From: Gammaproteobacteria bacterium
GTDB lineage: Bacteria; Pseudomonadota; Gammaproteobacteria; Steroidobacterales; GCA-2729495
Reading direction: 5' to 3'
Assembly: GCA_030583605.1 (NCBI GenBank)
Contig: CP129466.1
Span: 937,001 to 1,001,000, forward strand
Length of the DNA stretch: 64,000 bases
Each line of letters opens with the position of its first letter. The stretch's first letter is position 1. Below the pieces are notes generated by a model, which was not told the DNA's origin, ran no database searches, and saw only the letters and a list, made by a program, of their open reading frames with translations. The position numbers and the translations under genes were made by a program. Shown here in pieces: positions 9,570 to 18,520 of the stretch.

Positions 9570-9962
9570 TCAGGCCCCGCCACCGGCCACACGCTGCACG
9601 CCGAGCACGACACCGGTGATGTACGAACCGACCCAGATGATCCAGATCGGCAGGGCGAGCTTGTGGAACCCGGCCAGCCATTCTTTGCGGCGCCGGATCA
9701 GTGCGAGCGTTCCATAGACAGTCAGCAATGCCATCAGGCCAAGCGCCGCGTAACCGCTGATCGTGTGCAGGTCCCAGCGGATGGTTTCGACCCGGGCGCC
9801 CATGAACTTGGTGGCGAGCGCGTCGGCGGCGACCGCGCACCAGAAGATGAGGATATGGGCAGGCACCAGCATTTTTGTGCGCCAACTGAGCCACACGCCG
9901 GTGGTGTACAGGATCAGGGCCAGGGTGATGAGGACGACGGAGAGCAGTATCAGGCTGGTCAT
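9570..9962 (-). CDS. Small integral membrane protein, HsmA/TIGR03987-like
   Basis: A 130-residue protein with four predicted membrane helices (starting MTSLILLSVVLITLALILYT, then around 33-50, 70-90 and 104-124). The conserved-looking segment between helices 2 and 3, ATKFMGARVETIRWDLHTISGY (given here by its ends ATKFMG and LHTISGY), and the final WVGSYITGVVLG resemble the HsmA-like family of unknown function. The ATG at 9962 has a GGGAG ribosome-binding site six bases upstream, which rules out the much longer upstream extension. It is inserted in reverse orientation between leuS and lptE, genes that are normally adjacent. Confidence 0.65.
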   Translation of the reverse strand: MTSLILLSVVLITLALILYTTGVWLSWRTKMLVPAHILIFWCAVAADALATKFMGARVETIRWDLHTISGYAALGLMALLTVYGTLALIRRRKEWLAGFHKLALPIWIIWVGSYITGVVLGVQRVAGGGA

Positions 9963-10142
9963 GGCGACTCCCGCAGTGGTTGTTACGGGGAAAGTCCGGC
10001 CCGGGCGCGTCGGGCCGGGACCGGGTTCTGACATGGGCGGGCATGTTCCCGGGTGGTGCAGGATTCCGGCAATCGTGGAATCTGCGCATGACGGGCGGCC
10101 GCGGTGATTTGCGAGGCACCCCCGAGGTGCGAAAATCGACTG

Positions 10143-10652
10143 ATGCGATTCTATCTCGATGCGCTGCGCTCGGCAGCCCTTGCAGCCGCCGTCGTACTGG
10201 GGGTGCTGCCAGCCGCCTGCGGTTTCCACCTGCGCGGGGATGTGGGCTATCCACCGGCCATGGCGGTTACCTATATCGATACGGCGGACCGTTTCACGCC
10301 CTTCTACCGCAAGCTCAGGACGACTCTGCGCCAGGGCGGCGTACGGGTGACCAGCAATCCCGCCGATGCGCAGGCGGTATTGCGCATCCATCACGACGAA
10401 TCGGGCCAGCGGGTGCTGTCGGTATCTGCGCGCAATACGCCGGTGGAGTTCGACGTTTTCTACCTGGTTCGCTATTCGCTGGAGATCGGCGGCAGCGAAG
10501 CGCTCGCGACCCAGCAGCTCGTGCTCACCCGGGAATACACCTATGACGAGACCCTGGTGCTCGGCAAGGGTGCGGAATCTGATGTCATCCGCCAGGCGCT
10601 CGCCAGCGACCTGGTGGGACTGGTGACGCGCCGGCTGAGTTCGGTGGAGTAG
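10143..10652 (+). CDS. lptE: LPS-assembly lipoprotein LptE
   Basis: Outer-membrane lipoprotein that plugs the LptD barrel and assists lipopolysaccharide insertion. It has 169 residues. The signal peptide ends LPAACGFHLRG, with the lipidated Cys followed by the GFHLRG segment diagnostic of LptE; the proline at position -3 of the lipobox is slightly unusual. The protein continues with the LptE-type fold (SLEIGGSEALATQQLVLTREYTYDE). Position downstream of leuS matches the usual leuS-lptE order. The holA gene that normally follows is displaced by about 3 kb. ATG at 10143 is the only start that leaves a proper signal peptide. Confidence 0.92.
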   Translation: MRFYLDALRSAALAAAVVLGVLPAACGFHLRGDVGYPPAMAVTYIDTADRFTPFYRKLRTTLRQGGVRVTSNPADAQAVLRIHHDESGQRVLSVSARNTPVEFDVFYLVRYSLEIGGSEALATQQLVLTREYTYDETLVLGKGAESDVIRQALASDLVGLVTRRLSSVE

Positions 10653-10679
10653 GCGCGGAAATCGCGACCCGCGCTGCTC

Positions 10680-11174
10680 CTACAGCCTGGTCGGATTCGG
10701 CGCGTCGCCGTAGACCTGTTCCGGATCGAAGACTTTCTCGGTGATCGTGAACCGCAGCGGCAGGGGACCCTGGGCGGCGATGCGCACGGCGCTCGCGCCG
10801 GTCGGAATCGCGCGGTAGAAGCAGGAGCGGTAGCCGACGTGGCAACTCGCGCTGCCGGCGACGTCTACCCGCAGCCAGACGCAGTCCTGGTCATCGTCGA
10901 TCAGCAGTTCCTTCACACTCTGCACCAGTCCGCTGGTGGCGCCCTTGTGCCAGAGCACCTGGCGGCTGCGGCTGAAGTAGTGCGCCTGCCCGGTCTCGAT
11001 GGTCTTCGCCAGCGCTTCGGCGTTCATGTAGCCGACCATCAGCAGCTCGCCGGAGGCGAAGTCCGTGGTCACTGCCGGAATGAGCCCGTGCTCGTCGAAC
11101 TTCGGCGCGAGTTCGTGGCCTTCCTCGACCTGGGCGACGCTGCGGCGCAAGCCGAAAATTTTCCCTGGATCCAC
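10680..11174 (-). CDS. hisI: Phosphoribosyl-AMP cyclohydrolase (HisI)
   Basis: Zinc enzyme for the third step of histidine synthesis, opening the adenine ring of PR-AMP. The 164-residue protein has the metal-site residues [12 protein letters not shown] and [11 protein letters not shown] and the W-H-K-G-A-T-S-G substrate segment (LWHKGATSG). It is longer than the usual 110-130 residues of free-standing HisI, with extra residues at both ends, and lacks the HisE domain. No other histidine gene is nearby. It points away from cysS and converges with lptE. The start is a GTG at 11174. Confidence 0.9.
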   Translation of the reverse strand: MDPGKIFGLRRSVAQVEEGHELAPKFDEHGLIPAVTTDFASGELLMVGYMNAEALAKTIETGQAHYFSRSRQVLWHKGATSGLVQSVKELLIDDDQDCVWLRVDVAGSASCHVGYRSCFYRAIPTGASAVRIAAQGPLPLRFTITEKVFDPEQVYGDAPNPTRL

Positions 11175-11295
11175 CGGCGGTTCTCCGTCATCGGACGCCG
11201 GACCCGGGATCTGGCGCGATTTACGCGACCGGGCCCGGCCCCTTGGTCCTGCAAGCCTCTATTATTATAGCGAGGCTACGTCAGGCGCCCGATTT

Positions 11296-12675
11296 ATGTC
11301 GATACAGCTGTACAACACACTGACCCGCCACAAGCACGAGTTCATCCCGATCGATCCCGGCCGGGTGACGATGTACGTGTGCGGGCCGACCGTTTACAGC
11401 TTCCCTCACATCGGCAACGCCCGCCCGGCGGTGGTCTTCGATGTGCTCGCGCGGCTGCTGCGACGGCGCTACCGGCTCATCTACGCGCGCAACATCACGG
11501 ACGTGGACGACAAGATCAACAAAGCCGCCCGGGACGAAGGCGTGACGATCGGCGCAATCGCGGCGCGGTTCGCCGCGGCCTATCACGACGACATGCGCTC
11601 GCTCGGCGTGCTGCCGCCGGACGTCGAGCCGCGCGCCACCGAACATATCGCAGACATGATCGGGATGATCCGGGAACTGGTCGAGCGCGGTCACGCCTAT
11701 GCGGCAGAAGGCCATGTCCTGTTCCGGGTGGCGACTTTCCCGGCTTATGGGCAGCTGTCACGCCGTGATCAGCGTGAGTTGCTCGCGGGCGCCCGGGTGG
11801 AGGTGGCCCCATACAAGGAAGCCGCCGGCGATTTCGTGCTCTGGAAGCCCTCGGGCCCCGACTTGCCCGGCTGGGACAGCCCCTGGGGCCGGGGCCGGCC
11901 CGGCTGGCACATCGAATGCTCGGCCATGTCGGCGCGACATCTCGGCGTGACCATCGACATACACGGCGGCGGCAACGACCTGATTTTCCCCCACCACGAG
12001 AACGAGATTGCGCAGAGCACCTGTGCGCACCACGGCACCGCGTTCTGCCACTACTGGGTGCACAACGGTTTCGTGAATGTCGATCACGCGAAGATGTCGA
12101 AATCGGTCGGCAACATCGTGCTGGTCCGCGATCTGCTCGAACAGGCGCCGGGGGAGGCCGTACGCCTCGCGCTGCTGTCGGCGCACTATCGTCAGCCCCT
12201 CGACTGGACCGAGGACGTCCTCACCGAGGCGCGCCGCAAGCTCGACCGGCTCTACGGCACGTTGCGGGACGTTTCCGGTTGGCAGGAGGCGTGGCCGGAG
12301 TCTCCTCCGGATGCGGCGTTCCTGGCGGCGCTGGAGGATGACCTCAACACCCCGCGGGCGCTGGCGGCCCTGTTCGACCTGGCGCGCGACGCCAATCGCA
12401 GCGAGGACCCGGACGATCGTGCAGGGCTTGCCGCCCGGCTGCGCGCGAGTGCCGGCCTGCTTGGTCTTCTGGCCGCTGAGCCGCAGGCATGGTTTACGGC
12501 AGAGACTGCGACCTCGCTCAGCAATGACGACGTCGAGAGCCTGATCCGCGCTCGCCGCGAGGCGCGCGGGCGGCGCGATTTCGCCGCGGCGGACCAGATC
12601 CGCTCGCAGCTCGTGGAGGCGGGTATCGCCATCGAGGACGGACCCGAGGGCACGCGCTGGCGGCGTGTCGGTTGA
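11296..12675 (+). CDS. cysS: Cysteinyl-tRNA synthetase
   Basis: Class I synthetase charging tRNA-Cys, 459 residues, the usual size. Zinc ligand Cys29 (YVCGPT), the HIGH-type motif PHIGN at 37-41, the zinc segment HIECSAMS with HHENE, and KMSKS at about 265-269 are all visible. ATG 11296 is preceded by an AT-rich stretch (CTATTATTATAG, about 11259-11270) that probably holds the -10 element of its own promoter, since the upstream gene hisI runs the other way. sufE follows and overlaps if its alternative GTG start is used. Confidence 0.97.
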   Translation: MSIQLYNTLTRHKHEFIPIDPGRVTMYVCGPTVYSFPHIGNARPAVVFDVLARLLRRRYRLIYARNITDVDDKINKAARDEGVTIGAIAARFAAAYHDDMRSLGVLPPDVEPRATEHIADMIGMIRELVERGHAYAAEGHVLFRVATFPAYGQLSRRDQRELLAGARVEVAPYKEAAGDFVLWKPSGPDLPGWDSPWGRGRPGWHIECSAMSARHLGVTIDIHGGGNDLIFPHHENEIAQSTCAHHGTAFCHYWVHNGFVNVDHAKMSKSVGNIVLVRDLLEQAPGEAVRLALLSAHYRQPLDWTEDVLTEARRKLDRLYGTLRDVSGWQEAWPESPPDAAFLAALEDDLNTPRALAALFDLARDANRSEDPDDRAGLAARLRASAGLLGLLAAEPQAWFTAETATSLSNDDVESLIRARREARGRRDFAAADQIRSQLVEAGIAIEDGPEGTRWRRVG

Positions 12676-12688
12676 CCGGGGCGGGCTC

Positions 12689-13111
12689 ATGAACGAGGTT
12701 GAACAGGCCGGGGAGGAGTTGGTCGAGGAGTTCCGGTTTCTGGACAACTGGATGGATCGCTATCAGTACCTGATCGATCTCGGCAGGAAGTTGCCGCCGT
12801 TTCCACAGGAATTTCGCACTGATGACTACCGGCTGCACGGCTGCCAGTCGCAGGTGTGGCTGAAGACCGAGCCGCACGGCGACCGGCTCGCCTTCCAGGC
12901 CGTGAGCGACTCGGCGATCGTCTCGGGTCTGATCGCTCTGCTGATGCGCGTGTACAACGGCAAGCGCGCCGGGGAGATCCTCGCGTCTCCGCCCACGTTC
13001 GTCCAGGCGATCGGGCTCGATGAGCACCTGTCGCCGACCCGCAGCAACGGCCTGCGGGCCATGATTGCAGCGATCCGCGACGCCGCCGCTGCCATTGCCG
13101 GTGCGACGTGA
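12689..13111 (+). CDS. sufE: SufE/CsdE-family sulfur acceptor
   Basis: Small cytoplasmic protein that takes persulfide sulfur from a cysteine desulfurase (SufS or CsdA) and stimulates it. The 140-residue sequence carries the family core LPPFPQEFR and the active-site cysteine loop LHGCQSQVW with Cys52. No desulfurase gene is in the window, so whether it serves SufS or CsdA is open. I chose ATG 12689; a GTG at 12665 would overlap cysS by eleven bases. Its stop overlaps the yidD GTG by four bases. Confidence 0.88.
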   Translation: MNEVEQAGEELVEEFRFLDNWMDRYQYLIDLGRKLPPFPQEFRTDDYRLHGCQSQVWLKTEPHGDRLAFQAVSDSAIVSGLIALLMRVYNGKRAGEILASPPTFVQAIGLDEHLSPTRSNGLRAMIAAIRDAAAAIAGAT

Positions 13112-13401
13112 ACGCGACGGCGCAAGGGGCCGAAGCGCGCCGGCCAGGGCCCGCGGCGCGTTGCGCCTTGTGTCTCATTCGTGGCTATCAACTGTTTTTG
13201 TCGCCGTGGCTGGGTGCTCGTTGCCGGTTTCTGCCCACCTGCTCCGAGTACGCAGCCGAGTCGATCCGCCGTTTCGGGTTCGTGCGCGGTCTCGGCCTCG
13301 GGTTGCGGCGGATCATGCGCTGTCACCCGTTCTGCAGCGGGGGTTACGACCCCGTGCCGGAACGCGACGCCGCGCCACCGCCCGGGCCGCACAGCCACTG
13401 A
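13108..13401 (+). CDS. yidD: Membrane protein insertion factor YidD
   Basis: Small membrane-associated protein that aids insertion of inner-membrane proteins together with YidC. The family signature is unmistakable: [25 protein letters not shown] and [14 protein letters not shown]. At 97 residues it carries an extra hydrophilic N-terminus and a proline-rich tail. yidD normally lies between rnpA and yidC next to the replication origin; here it is coupled (GTGA overlap) to sufE and followed by a Trm112-like gene, so it has been relocated in this lineage. Confidence 0.92.
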   Translation: MNATAQGAEARRPGPAARCALCLIRGYQLFLSPWLGARCRFLPTCSEYAAESIRRFGFVRGLGLGLRRIMRCHPFCSGGYDPVPERDAAPPPGPHSH

Positions 13402-13478
13402 AACGCCCTGTGCTATAGTCAAAATCCAGAGGCGGTTACGGCGCGGACCGTGCCGCGCCGCGAACGGCCCCGAACCTG

Positions 13479-13736
13479 ATGGACAAGCGCCTGCTCGACA
13501 TAATCTGTTGTCCGATTACCTGCCTGCCGCTCGAGCTCATGGATGCGGGGCGCCTGAGTCGCCTGAACGCTGCGATCAGCGCCGGCGGGTTTCGTAATCA
13601 GGCCGACCATGAGATCCCGGCGATCCTGTCCGAGGCGCTGGTGACGCGCGATGGCCGCCTCGCGTATCCCGTGCGTGACGGCATTCCAATCCTGCTGGAA
13701 GACGAGTGCATCGATCTGAACAAGCTGCCCGCTTGA
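13479..13736 (+). CDS. Trm112-family protein (YcaR-like)
   Basis: An 85-residue protein beginning MDKRLLDIICCPITCLPLEL and ending RDGIPILLEDE, the hallmarks of the Trm112/UPF0434 family. E. coli YcaR is about 60 residues; here an insertion of about 25 residues (around SRLNAAISAGGFRNQADHE) separates the two halves, a form seen in some gammaproteobacteria. In eukaryotes and archaea Trm112 activates methyltransferases; the bacterial role is unsettled. A TATAGT hexamer at 13413-13418 could be the -10 of its own promoter. Confidence 0.82.
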   Translation: MDKRLLDIICCPITCLPLELMDAGRLSRLNAAISAGGFRNQADHEIPAILSEALVTRDGRLAYPVRDGIPILLEDECIDLNKLPA

Positions 13737-13791
13737 GCGCTTGCCGGCCATGCCGGTTGGCCGCAACGTTCGTGCACACGCGGCGACGCGG

Positions 13792-14820
13792 ATGAAGCTG
13801 GCCTCGGGCAGCCTTGCGGCGCGCCTCGGCAAAGGGCTCGAGCCGCTCTACGTGCTGTGCGGAGATGAACCCCTGCTCGCCGACGAGGCGCTCGAACTCA
13901 TTCGTGAGGCTGCGCGCCGGGATGGTTGCGGCGAGCGTGAAGTTCACGTCGCGGAACGCAGCTTCGACTGGGACGCGTTCGCTGGTGGTCTGCAGAATCT
14001 GTCGCTGTTTGCCAGCCGCCGCCTGATCGAGCTGCGATTGCCGAGCGGCAAGCCGGGCGAGGCGGGCGGGCGATTCTTCACGGCCCTGGCCGAACGCCCC
14101 GCCGCAGAAACGGTCATGGTCGTGGTGCTGCCGGCGCTCGACTCGAAAAGCAGCCACAGCAAGTGGGCGACAGCGCTGGCGAAAGCCGCCGTCTGGGTCG
14201 AGCTCAGACCGCCGCCGCGCGGGCAGTTGCCACAATGGTTGCGCGGGCGGCTGGCCAGACTCGGTCTCGATGCCGGGGATGAGGCGCTGGACCTGCTCGC
14301 CGCCCGCGTCGAAGGCAACCTGCTCGCCGCAAAACAGGAGATCGACAAACTGGCGCTGCTGGCCGGCGGCGGAACGATCACGGCCGAGGCAGTTCGTGAG
14401 GCCGTTGCCGACGGAGCGCGTTTCGACGTGTTCCAGGTTGCCGACGCGGCCCTGTCGCGCGATGTGGCGCGCACGGTGCGTGTGCTGCACGGCTTGCAGC
14501 GCGAGGGCGAAGCCGGGGTGCTGGTGCTCTGGAGCCTCGGCCGCGACATTACGAGCCTTGCTGCCCTTGTAGCGGGATTGCAGCTGGGCCGCAGCGCGGA
14601 TGCGGCGCTCGCCGATGCGGAGATCTGGAGCAGCCGGGCAGAGCTTTTCCGGCGTGCTGCGCGCGGGCGCAGCGCAGCGGACGGGCGGCGTCTGCTGCAA
14701 CGCGTGGCGCTCGCGGACCGGATCGTCAAGGGCGCGCGGCCGGGTGACTCCTGGAGGGCGTTGTTCGAGGTCGCCCTGGATCTGAGCAGTGCTCAAGTCA
14801 TGGCTGCCGAGACCGCATGA
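13792..14820 (+). CDS. holA: DNA polymerase III delta subunit
   Basis: Clamp-loader subunit that opens the beta sliding clamp. The start at ATG 13792 gives 342 residues, matching the E. coli length of 343, and an N-terminus MKLASGSLAARLGKGLEPLYVLCGDEPLL that aligns with HolA (given by its ends; the core is LYVLCGDEPLLADEAL). Typical later segments are LSLFASRRLIELRLP, RVEGNLLAAKQEIDKLALL and DGARFDVFQVADA. An earlier TTG at 13741 is possible but would add 17 atypical residues. The stop overlaps the nadD start by four bases, the conserved holA-nadD coupling. Confidence 0.93.
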   Translation: MKLASGSLAARLGKGLEPLYVLCGDEPLLADEALELIREAARRDGCGEREVHVAERSFDWDAFAGGLQNLSLFASRRLIELRLPSGKPGEAGGRFFTALAERPAAETVMVVVLPALDSKSSHSKWATALAKAAVWVELRPPPRGQLPQWLRGRLARLGLDAGDEALDLLAARVEGNLLAAKQEIDKLALLAGGGTITAEAVREAVADGARFDVFQVADAALSRDVARTVRVLHGLQREGEAGVLVLWSLGRDITSLAALVAGLQLGRSADAALADAEIWSSRAELFRRAARGRSAADGRRLLQRVALADRIVKGARPGDSWRALFEVALDLSSAQVMAAETA

Positions 14821-15515
14821 ACCCAACCGTCGCCGTTTCGTCCGGCACGCGCGCGATCGGGATCCTTGGTGGCACGTTCGATCCGGTGCACTTCGGGCAC
14901 CTGCGCACCGCGCTGGAAGTGCTGGCCGGGTGCCGGCTCGCGGCTGTGCACCTGATGCCCTGCGGTTTGCCGCCGCACCGGGACCCTCCGGTTGCCTCGA
15001 CCGAGTTGCGCTTGCGCATGCTGCGCGCCGCGGTCGCCTCCGAGCCGCGCCTGATCATCGACGAGCGCGAACTGCGCCGGCCGGGGCCATCCTACATGGT
15101 GGATTCGCTCGCGCAGTGTCGCGACGAGGATCGCGCGCGGCCCCTCTGTCTGGTGCTGGGCGCCGACGCTTTTCTCGGCTTGCCATCGTGGCACCGCTGG
15201 CGCGACATCCTCGGCCTCGCTCACATCGTCGTGGTGCAGCGCCCGGGATGGGACCTTCGCGCCGCCGGTGAGCTCGGCGATTTGCTGGCTGAAAGACGGG
15301 CTGACGACCCGGCCGCGTTGCACCATGCGACGGACGGGCTGATTCGCGTGCAGGCGGTGACTGCACTGGACATCGCATCCTCGCAGATCCGGGCGCTGGT
15401 CGTGCAGGGCGGCGACCCCCGCTTCCTGGTGCCGGACCCGGTGCGCGATCTCATCCTTGCTACGGGCTGTTACCGCCAGCCCCCGGGACCGAAGGAGAAC
15501 CGACTGCGTGCATAG
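14817..15515 (+). CDS. nadD: Nicotinate-nucleotide adenylyltransferase
   Basis: Transfers AMP from ATP to nicotinate mononucleotide in NAD synthesis. The 232-residue protein has the nucleotidyltransferase signature GGTFDPVHFGHLR at about 18-30 and the C-terminal ISSSxIR-type motif as IASSQIRALV. It has about ten extra residues before the first strand. The ATG overlaps the holA stop, and the 3' end overlaps the rsfS start by eight bases, so holA-nadD-rsfS-rlmH-maf-rng is probably one transcript. Confidence 0.95.
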   Translation: MNPTVAVSSGTRAIGILGGTFDPVHFGHLRTALEVLAGCRLAAVHLMPCGLPPHRDPPVASTELRLRMLRAAVASEPRLIIDERELRRPGPSYMVDSLAQCRDEDRARPLCLVLGADAFLGLPSWHRWRDILGLAHIVVVQRPGWDLRAAGELGDLLAERRADDPAALHHATDGLIRVQAVTALDIASSQIRALVVQGGDPRFLVPDPVRDLILATGCYRQPPGPKENRLRA

Positions 15516-15858
15516 CAAGAAACTGGCGACCCAGGCGGAAGCTGCGCTCGAGGATATGAAGGCCCGTGACGTACGGGTCATCGATGTCCGCAAGCTCACG
15601 ACCGTCACCGACTACATGATCGTCGCGACGGGCACCTCGGACCGGCACCTGCGCTCGATCGCGGGCAGGCTCGTCGAGCGCCTGACCGAGGCGGGCCGCA
15701 AACCCCTTGGCGTCGAGGGCGAGGATTCCGGCGAGTGGGTGCTCGTGGACTTCGATGATGTGATCGTGCACGTCATGCTCGGCAGGGTCCGCGATTTCTA
15801 CAAGCTGGAAAACCTCTGGGACATGCAGGCGCCGGCGGTCGAATCCGCCGGCGCGTGA
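15508..15858 (+). CDS. rsfS: Ribosome silencing factor RsfS
   Basis: Binds ribosomal protein L14 and blocks subunit joining when nutrients are scarce. The 116-residue protein has the family core ALEDMKARDVRVIDV, TTVTDYMIVATGTSDRH and GEDSGEWVLVDFDDVIVHV (given within limits), ending with FYKLENLW. The GTG at 15508 lies ten bases after an AAGGAG ribosome-binding site at 15492-15497 inside nadD, which makes it the preferred start over earlier in-frame codons. Confidence 0.94.
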   Translation: MHSKKLATQAEAALEDMKARDVRVIDVRKLTTVTDYMIVATGTSDRHLRSIAGRLVERLTEAGRKPLGVEGEDSGEWVLVDFDDVIVHVMLGRVRDFYKLENLWDMQAPAVESAGA

Positions 15859-15960
15859 GGCCGGGCGGGTCGGCGCGCGCCGCGGTCCGTCGGCCGGTGG
15901 TGCCGCGACGCGTGTGCCCCGGTATGCTGGCAGCCTGAGCGGCTGTCCCGGGCTTTTTCC

Positions 15961-16431
15961 ATGCAGATCAACGTCGCCGCGATTGGTACGCGGCTGGAGC
16001 CCTGGGTCTACCAGGCATTCGACGCTTACCGGCGCCGGCTGCCCGGGCACCTGAAGCTGGCGCTGACGGAAATCCCCGCCGCCAGACGGACCGTCGCAGC
16101 CGACACCGGCGCGGCCGTGACGGCCGAGGGCGAGCGCCTGCTGCGCCAGCTCCGGCCGGATGGCCTGGCGCTGGCGCTCGACGAACGCGGCCGCCAGTGG
16201 AGTTCGGTCGAGCTTGCTGGCGAACTGGATACGTGGCTCGGGCGCCATCGGGAGGTCGTGATACTGATCGGTGGCCCGGACGGTCTGTCGGAGGCATGCC
16301 GCGCCAGGGCTGACCGGCTGTGGTCGCTGTCCCGACTGACTTTCCCGCACGGTCTGGTGCGGGTGCTCGTGGCCGAGCAGATCTACCGCGCCTGGACCAT
16401 ACTGCGCGGCCATCCCTACCATCGCGCATGA
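15961..16431 (+). CDS. rlmH: 23S rRNA pseudouridine-1915 N3-methyltransferase RlmH
   Basis: SPOUT-class methyltransferase acting on the 70S ribosome at pseudouridine 1915 of helix 69. The 156-residue length is the family norm. Trefoil-knot motifs are visible as LALDERGRQWSS, LIGGPDGLS and LTFPHGLVRVLVAEQIYRAW, with the final HPYHRA. The gap from rsfS is 102 bases. Its stop overlaps the maf ATG. In many relatives mrdA and rodA follow rlmH; here maf does. Confidence 0.95.
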   Translation: MQINVAAIGTRLEPWVYQAFDAYRRRLPGHLKLALTEIPAARRTVAADTGAAVTAEGERLLRQLRPDGLALALDERGRQWSSVELAGELDTWLGRHREVVILIGGPDGLSEACRARADRLWSLSRLTFPHGLVRVLVAEQIYRAWTILRGHPYHRA

Positions 16432-17051
16432 CCACGAGCAGTCCTTCGCCGCCCTCGTTTGTGTACCTGGCGTCCGCATCGCCGCGACGCCGGGAACTGC
16501 TGCGCCAGATCGGCGTGCAATGGCAGTTGCTCCCCGCCCGCATCGATGAGTCGAGCCGTGCCGGCGAAGCCGCCGCCGATGTGGCGCGCCGGCTGGCGCT
16601 CGACAAGGCGCGCGAGGCTGCCAGCCGCGTGCCGCCCGACCGGCCGGCGCCGGTGCTGGCGGCCGATACCGTGGTAACCGTCGCTGGCGAACTGCTGGGC
16701 AAACCGGCGGACGAAGCGGACGGCATGCGCATGCTGCGCCTGTTGTCCGGGCGAACACACGAGGTGTTCAGCGCGGTCGCCGTCATCTCGGGCGACAGCG
16801 AGACACAGGCGGTCAGCCGCACCGAAGTCGTCTTCCGCAAGCTCGCCGCCGAGGAGATCTCCGCCTACTGGCGCAGCGGGGAACCGGCCGACAAGGCGGG
16901 CGGGTACGCGATCCAGGGCCTCGGCGCGATGTTCGTCCGCGGGATCCGCGGCAGCTATTCGGGCGTGATGGGATTGCCCCTGTTCGAGACGGCTGAACTG
17001 CTGGTGCGCCACGGCTGGCGCCTGTGGTCATCGCCGCGGAGTTCGGCATGA
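16428..17051 (+). CDS. maf: Maf-family nucleoside triphosphate pyrophosphatase (YhdE type)
   Basis: House-cleaning pyrophosphatase, predicted to act on dTTP/UTP and modified nucleotides. The 207-residue protein has the SASPRRRELL phosphate-binding loop near the start, LAADTVVTVAGELLGKP, SGRTHEVFSAVAV and the YAIQGLGAMFVRGIRGSYSGVMGLP tail (in two pieces of the same motif). The gene precedes rng as in most gammaproteobacteria and overlaps both neighbours by four bases, implying a tightly coupled unit. I assign the YhdE subfamily from this context and sequence; the YceF subfamily is the alternative. Confidence 0.93.
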   Translation: MTTSSPSPPSFVYLASASPRRRELLRQIGVQWQLLPARIDESSRAGEAAADVARRLALDKAREAASRVPPDRPAPVLAADTVVTVAGELLGKPADEADGMRMLRLLSGRTHEVFSAVAVISGDSETQAVSRTEVVFRKLAAEEISAYWRSGEPADKAGGYAIQGLGAMFVRGIRGSYSGVMGLPLFETAELLVRHGWRLWSSPRSSA

Positions 17052-18514
17052 AGGCGGAGATCCTCATCAACGTGACCGCGCGTGAAGTGCGGGCGGCCGT
17101 GGTCGAAAACGGCGTGCTGCAGGAGGTCTTCATCGAGCGAAGCTCCCGGCGCGGCCTGCTTGGCAACATCTACAAAGGCCGGGTTTCTCGCGTTCTGCCG
17201 GGCATGCAGGCGGCGTTTGTGGATGTGGGCCTGGAGCGTACCGCCTTCCTGCACACCTCCGACATCGCGTTGCCCCCGGGAGTGCCAGCTGAGATGCGGG
17301 GGCGTGCTGCCGCCATTCGCGATCTGCTGCGCGAGGGCGACGAAGTTCTCGTGCAGGTTCTCAAGGACCCGATCGGCACCAAGGGAGCGCGCCTCACGAC
17401 CTTCATCACGGTGCCGTCACGCTACCTGGTCCTGCTGCCGATGGGCCACGGGATCGGCATCTCCTCCCGTATCGAGGATGAAGGGGAGCGGGAGCGGCTG
17501 AAGTCGGTGCTCGCCGCGCTCCTCGATCCCGCCCCGGAGTGCGGATTCATCGTCCGCACGGCAGCGGAGGGCGCTGGCGATGAGGCGCTGCGGGCCGACA
17601 TGATGTTCCTGCTCAAGCTGTGGAACCTGATCGGCGCGAACGCTCGTACGACCGCTGCGGGCCAGCTGGTTCACGAGGACCTGCCGCTGGCGGTGCGCGT
17701 CGTGCGCGACATCGTGCATGCCGGCATCGAACGGGTCCGGGTGGATTCCGAGGAAGCCTATCAGCAGCTGCGAGAATTTGCCGGGGCTTTCGTGCCAGGA
17801 CTTGCTGCGGTCATCGAGCTGTACACGGACGCGCGACCCATCCTCGATCTGCACGGCGTCGAAGACGAAATCCAGAAGGCGCTCGGCAGTCGGGTGCTGC
17901 TCAAGTCCGGCGGTTATGCCGTGATCGAGCAAACCGAGGCGATGATCACGGTGGACGTGAATACCGGCGGCTACGTCGGCCACCGCAATCTCGAGGAGAC
18001 CATATTCCGCACCAATCTCGAGGCGGCGGTGGCGATTGCCCGCCAGCTGCGCCTGCGAAACCTCGGCGGGATCATCATCATCGACTTCATCGACATGCAG
18101 GAAGAGCCGCACCGCCAGCAGGTGTTGCAGGCGTTCCAGGATGCGTTGCGGGCCGATCACGCGCACACGCAGATCACACAGGTCTCCCCGCTGGCGCTGG
18201 TCGAGATGACCCGCAAGCGCACCCGTGAGAGCCTGGAACACATCATGTGCCGGCCCTGTCCAACCTGCCAGGGCCGCGGCTCCGTGAAGACCGCGGAGAC
18301 AGTCTGTTATGAGATCTTCCGGGAGATCCTGCGCCAGCACCGCCAGTTCAGCGTGCGTGAGCTGGTGGTCCTCGCACACCAGGACGTGATCGAGATGCTG
18401 CTCGACGAGGAATCCGCCAGCCTTGCGGAGCTCTCCGACCTGACCGGCAAGCCGATCCGGCTGCAGGCGGAGGCGCAGTACACACCCGACCAGTTCGATG
18501 TCGTCCTGATCTGA
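17048..18514 (+). CDS. rng: Ribonuclease G
   Basis: Single-strand-specific endoribonuclease for 16S rRNA 5' maturation and mRNA decay, 488 residues. An S1 domain lies in the first 120 residues (RRGLLGNIYKGRVSRVLPGM). The catalytic DNase-I-like region contains MITVDVNTGGYVG and IIIIDFIDM with the metal-binding aspartates, followed by the zinc-link motif CRPCPTCQGRG near residue 400. It lacks the long C-terminal degradosome scaffold, which separates it from RNase E. ATG 17048 overlaps the maf stop by four bases. Confidence 0.96.
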   Translation: MKAEILINVTAREVRAAVVENGVLQEVFIERSSRRGLLGNIYKGRVSRVLPGMQAAFVDVGLERTAFLHTSDIALPPGVPAEMRGRAAAIRDLLREGDEVLVQVLKDPIGTKGARLTTFITVPSRYLVLLPMGHGIGISSRIEDEGERERLKSVLAALLDPAPECGFIVRTAAEGAGDEALRADMMFLLKLWNLIGANARTTAAGQLVHEDLPLAVRVVRDIVHAGIERVRVDSEEAYQQLREFAGAFVPGLAAVIELYTDARPILDLHGVEDEIQKALGSRVLLKSGGYAVIEQTEAMITVDVNTGGYVGHRNLEETIFRTNLEAAVAIARQLRLRNLGGIIIIDFIDMQEEPHRQQVLQAFQDALRADHAHTQITQVSPLALVEMTRKRTRESLEHIMCRPCPTCQGRGSVKTAETVCYEIFREILRQHRQFSVRELVVLAHQDVIEMLLDEESASLAELSDLTGKPIRLQAEAQYTPDQFDVVLI

Positions 18515-18520
18515 GCCCGC

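Noticed and set aside
13741-13791. TTG at 13741 as the holA start
   Set aside because: Would add 17 residues not seen in HolA proteins; ATG 13792 gives the family length.
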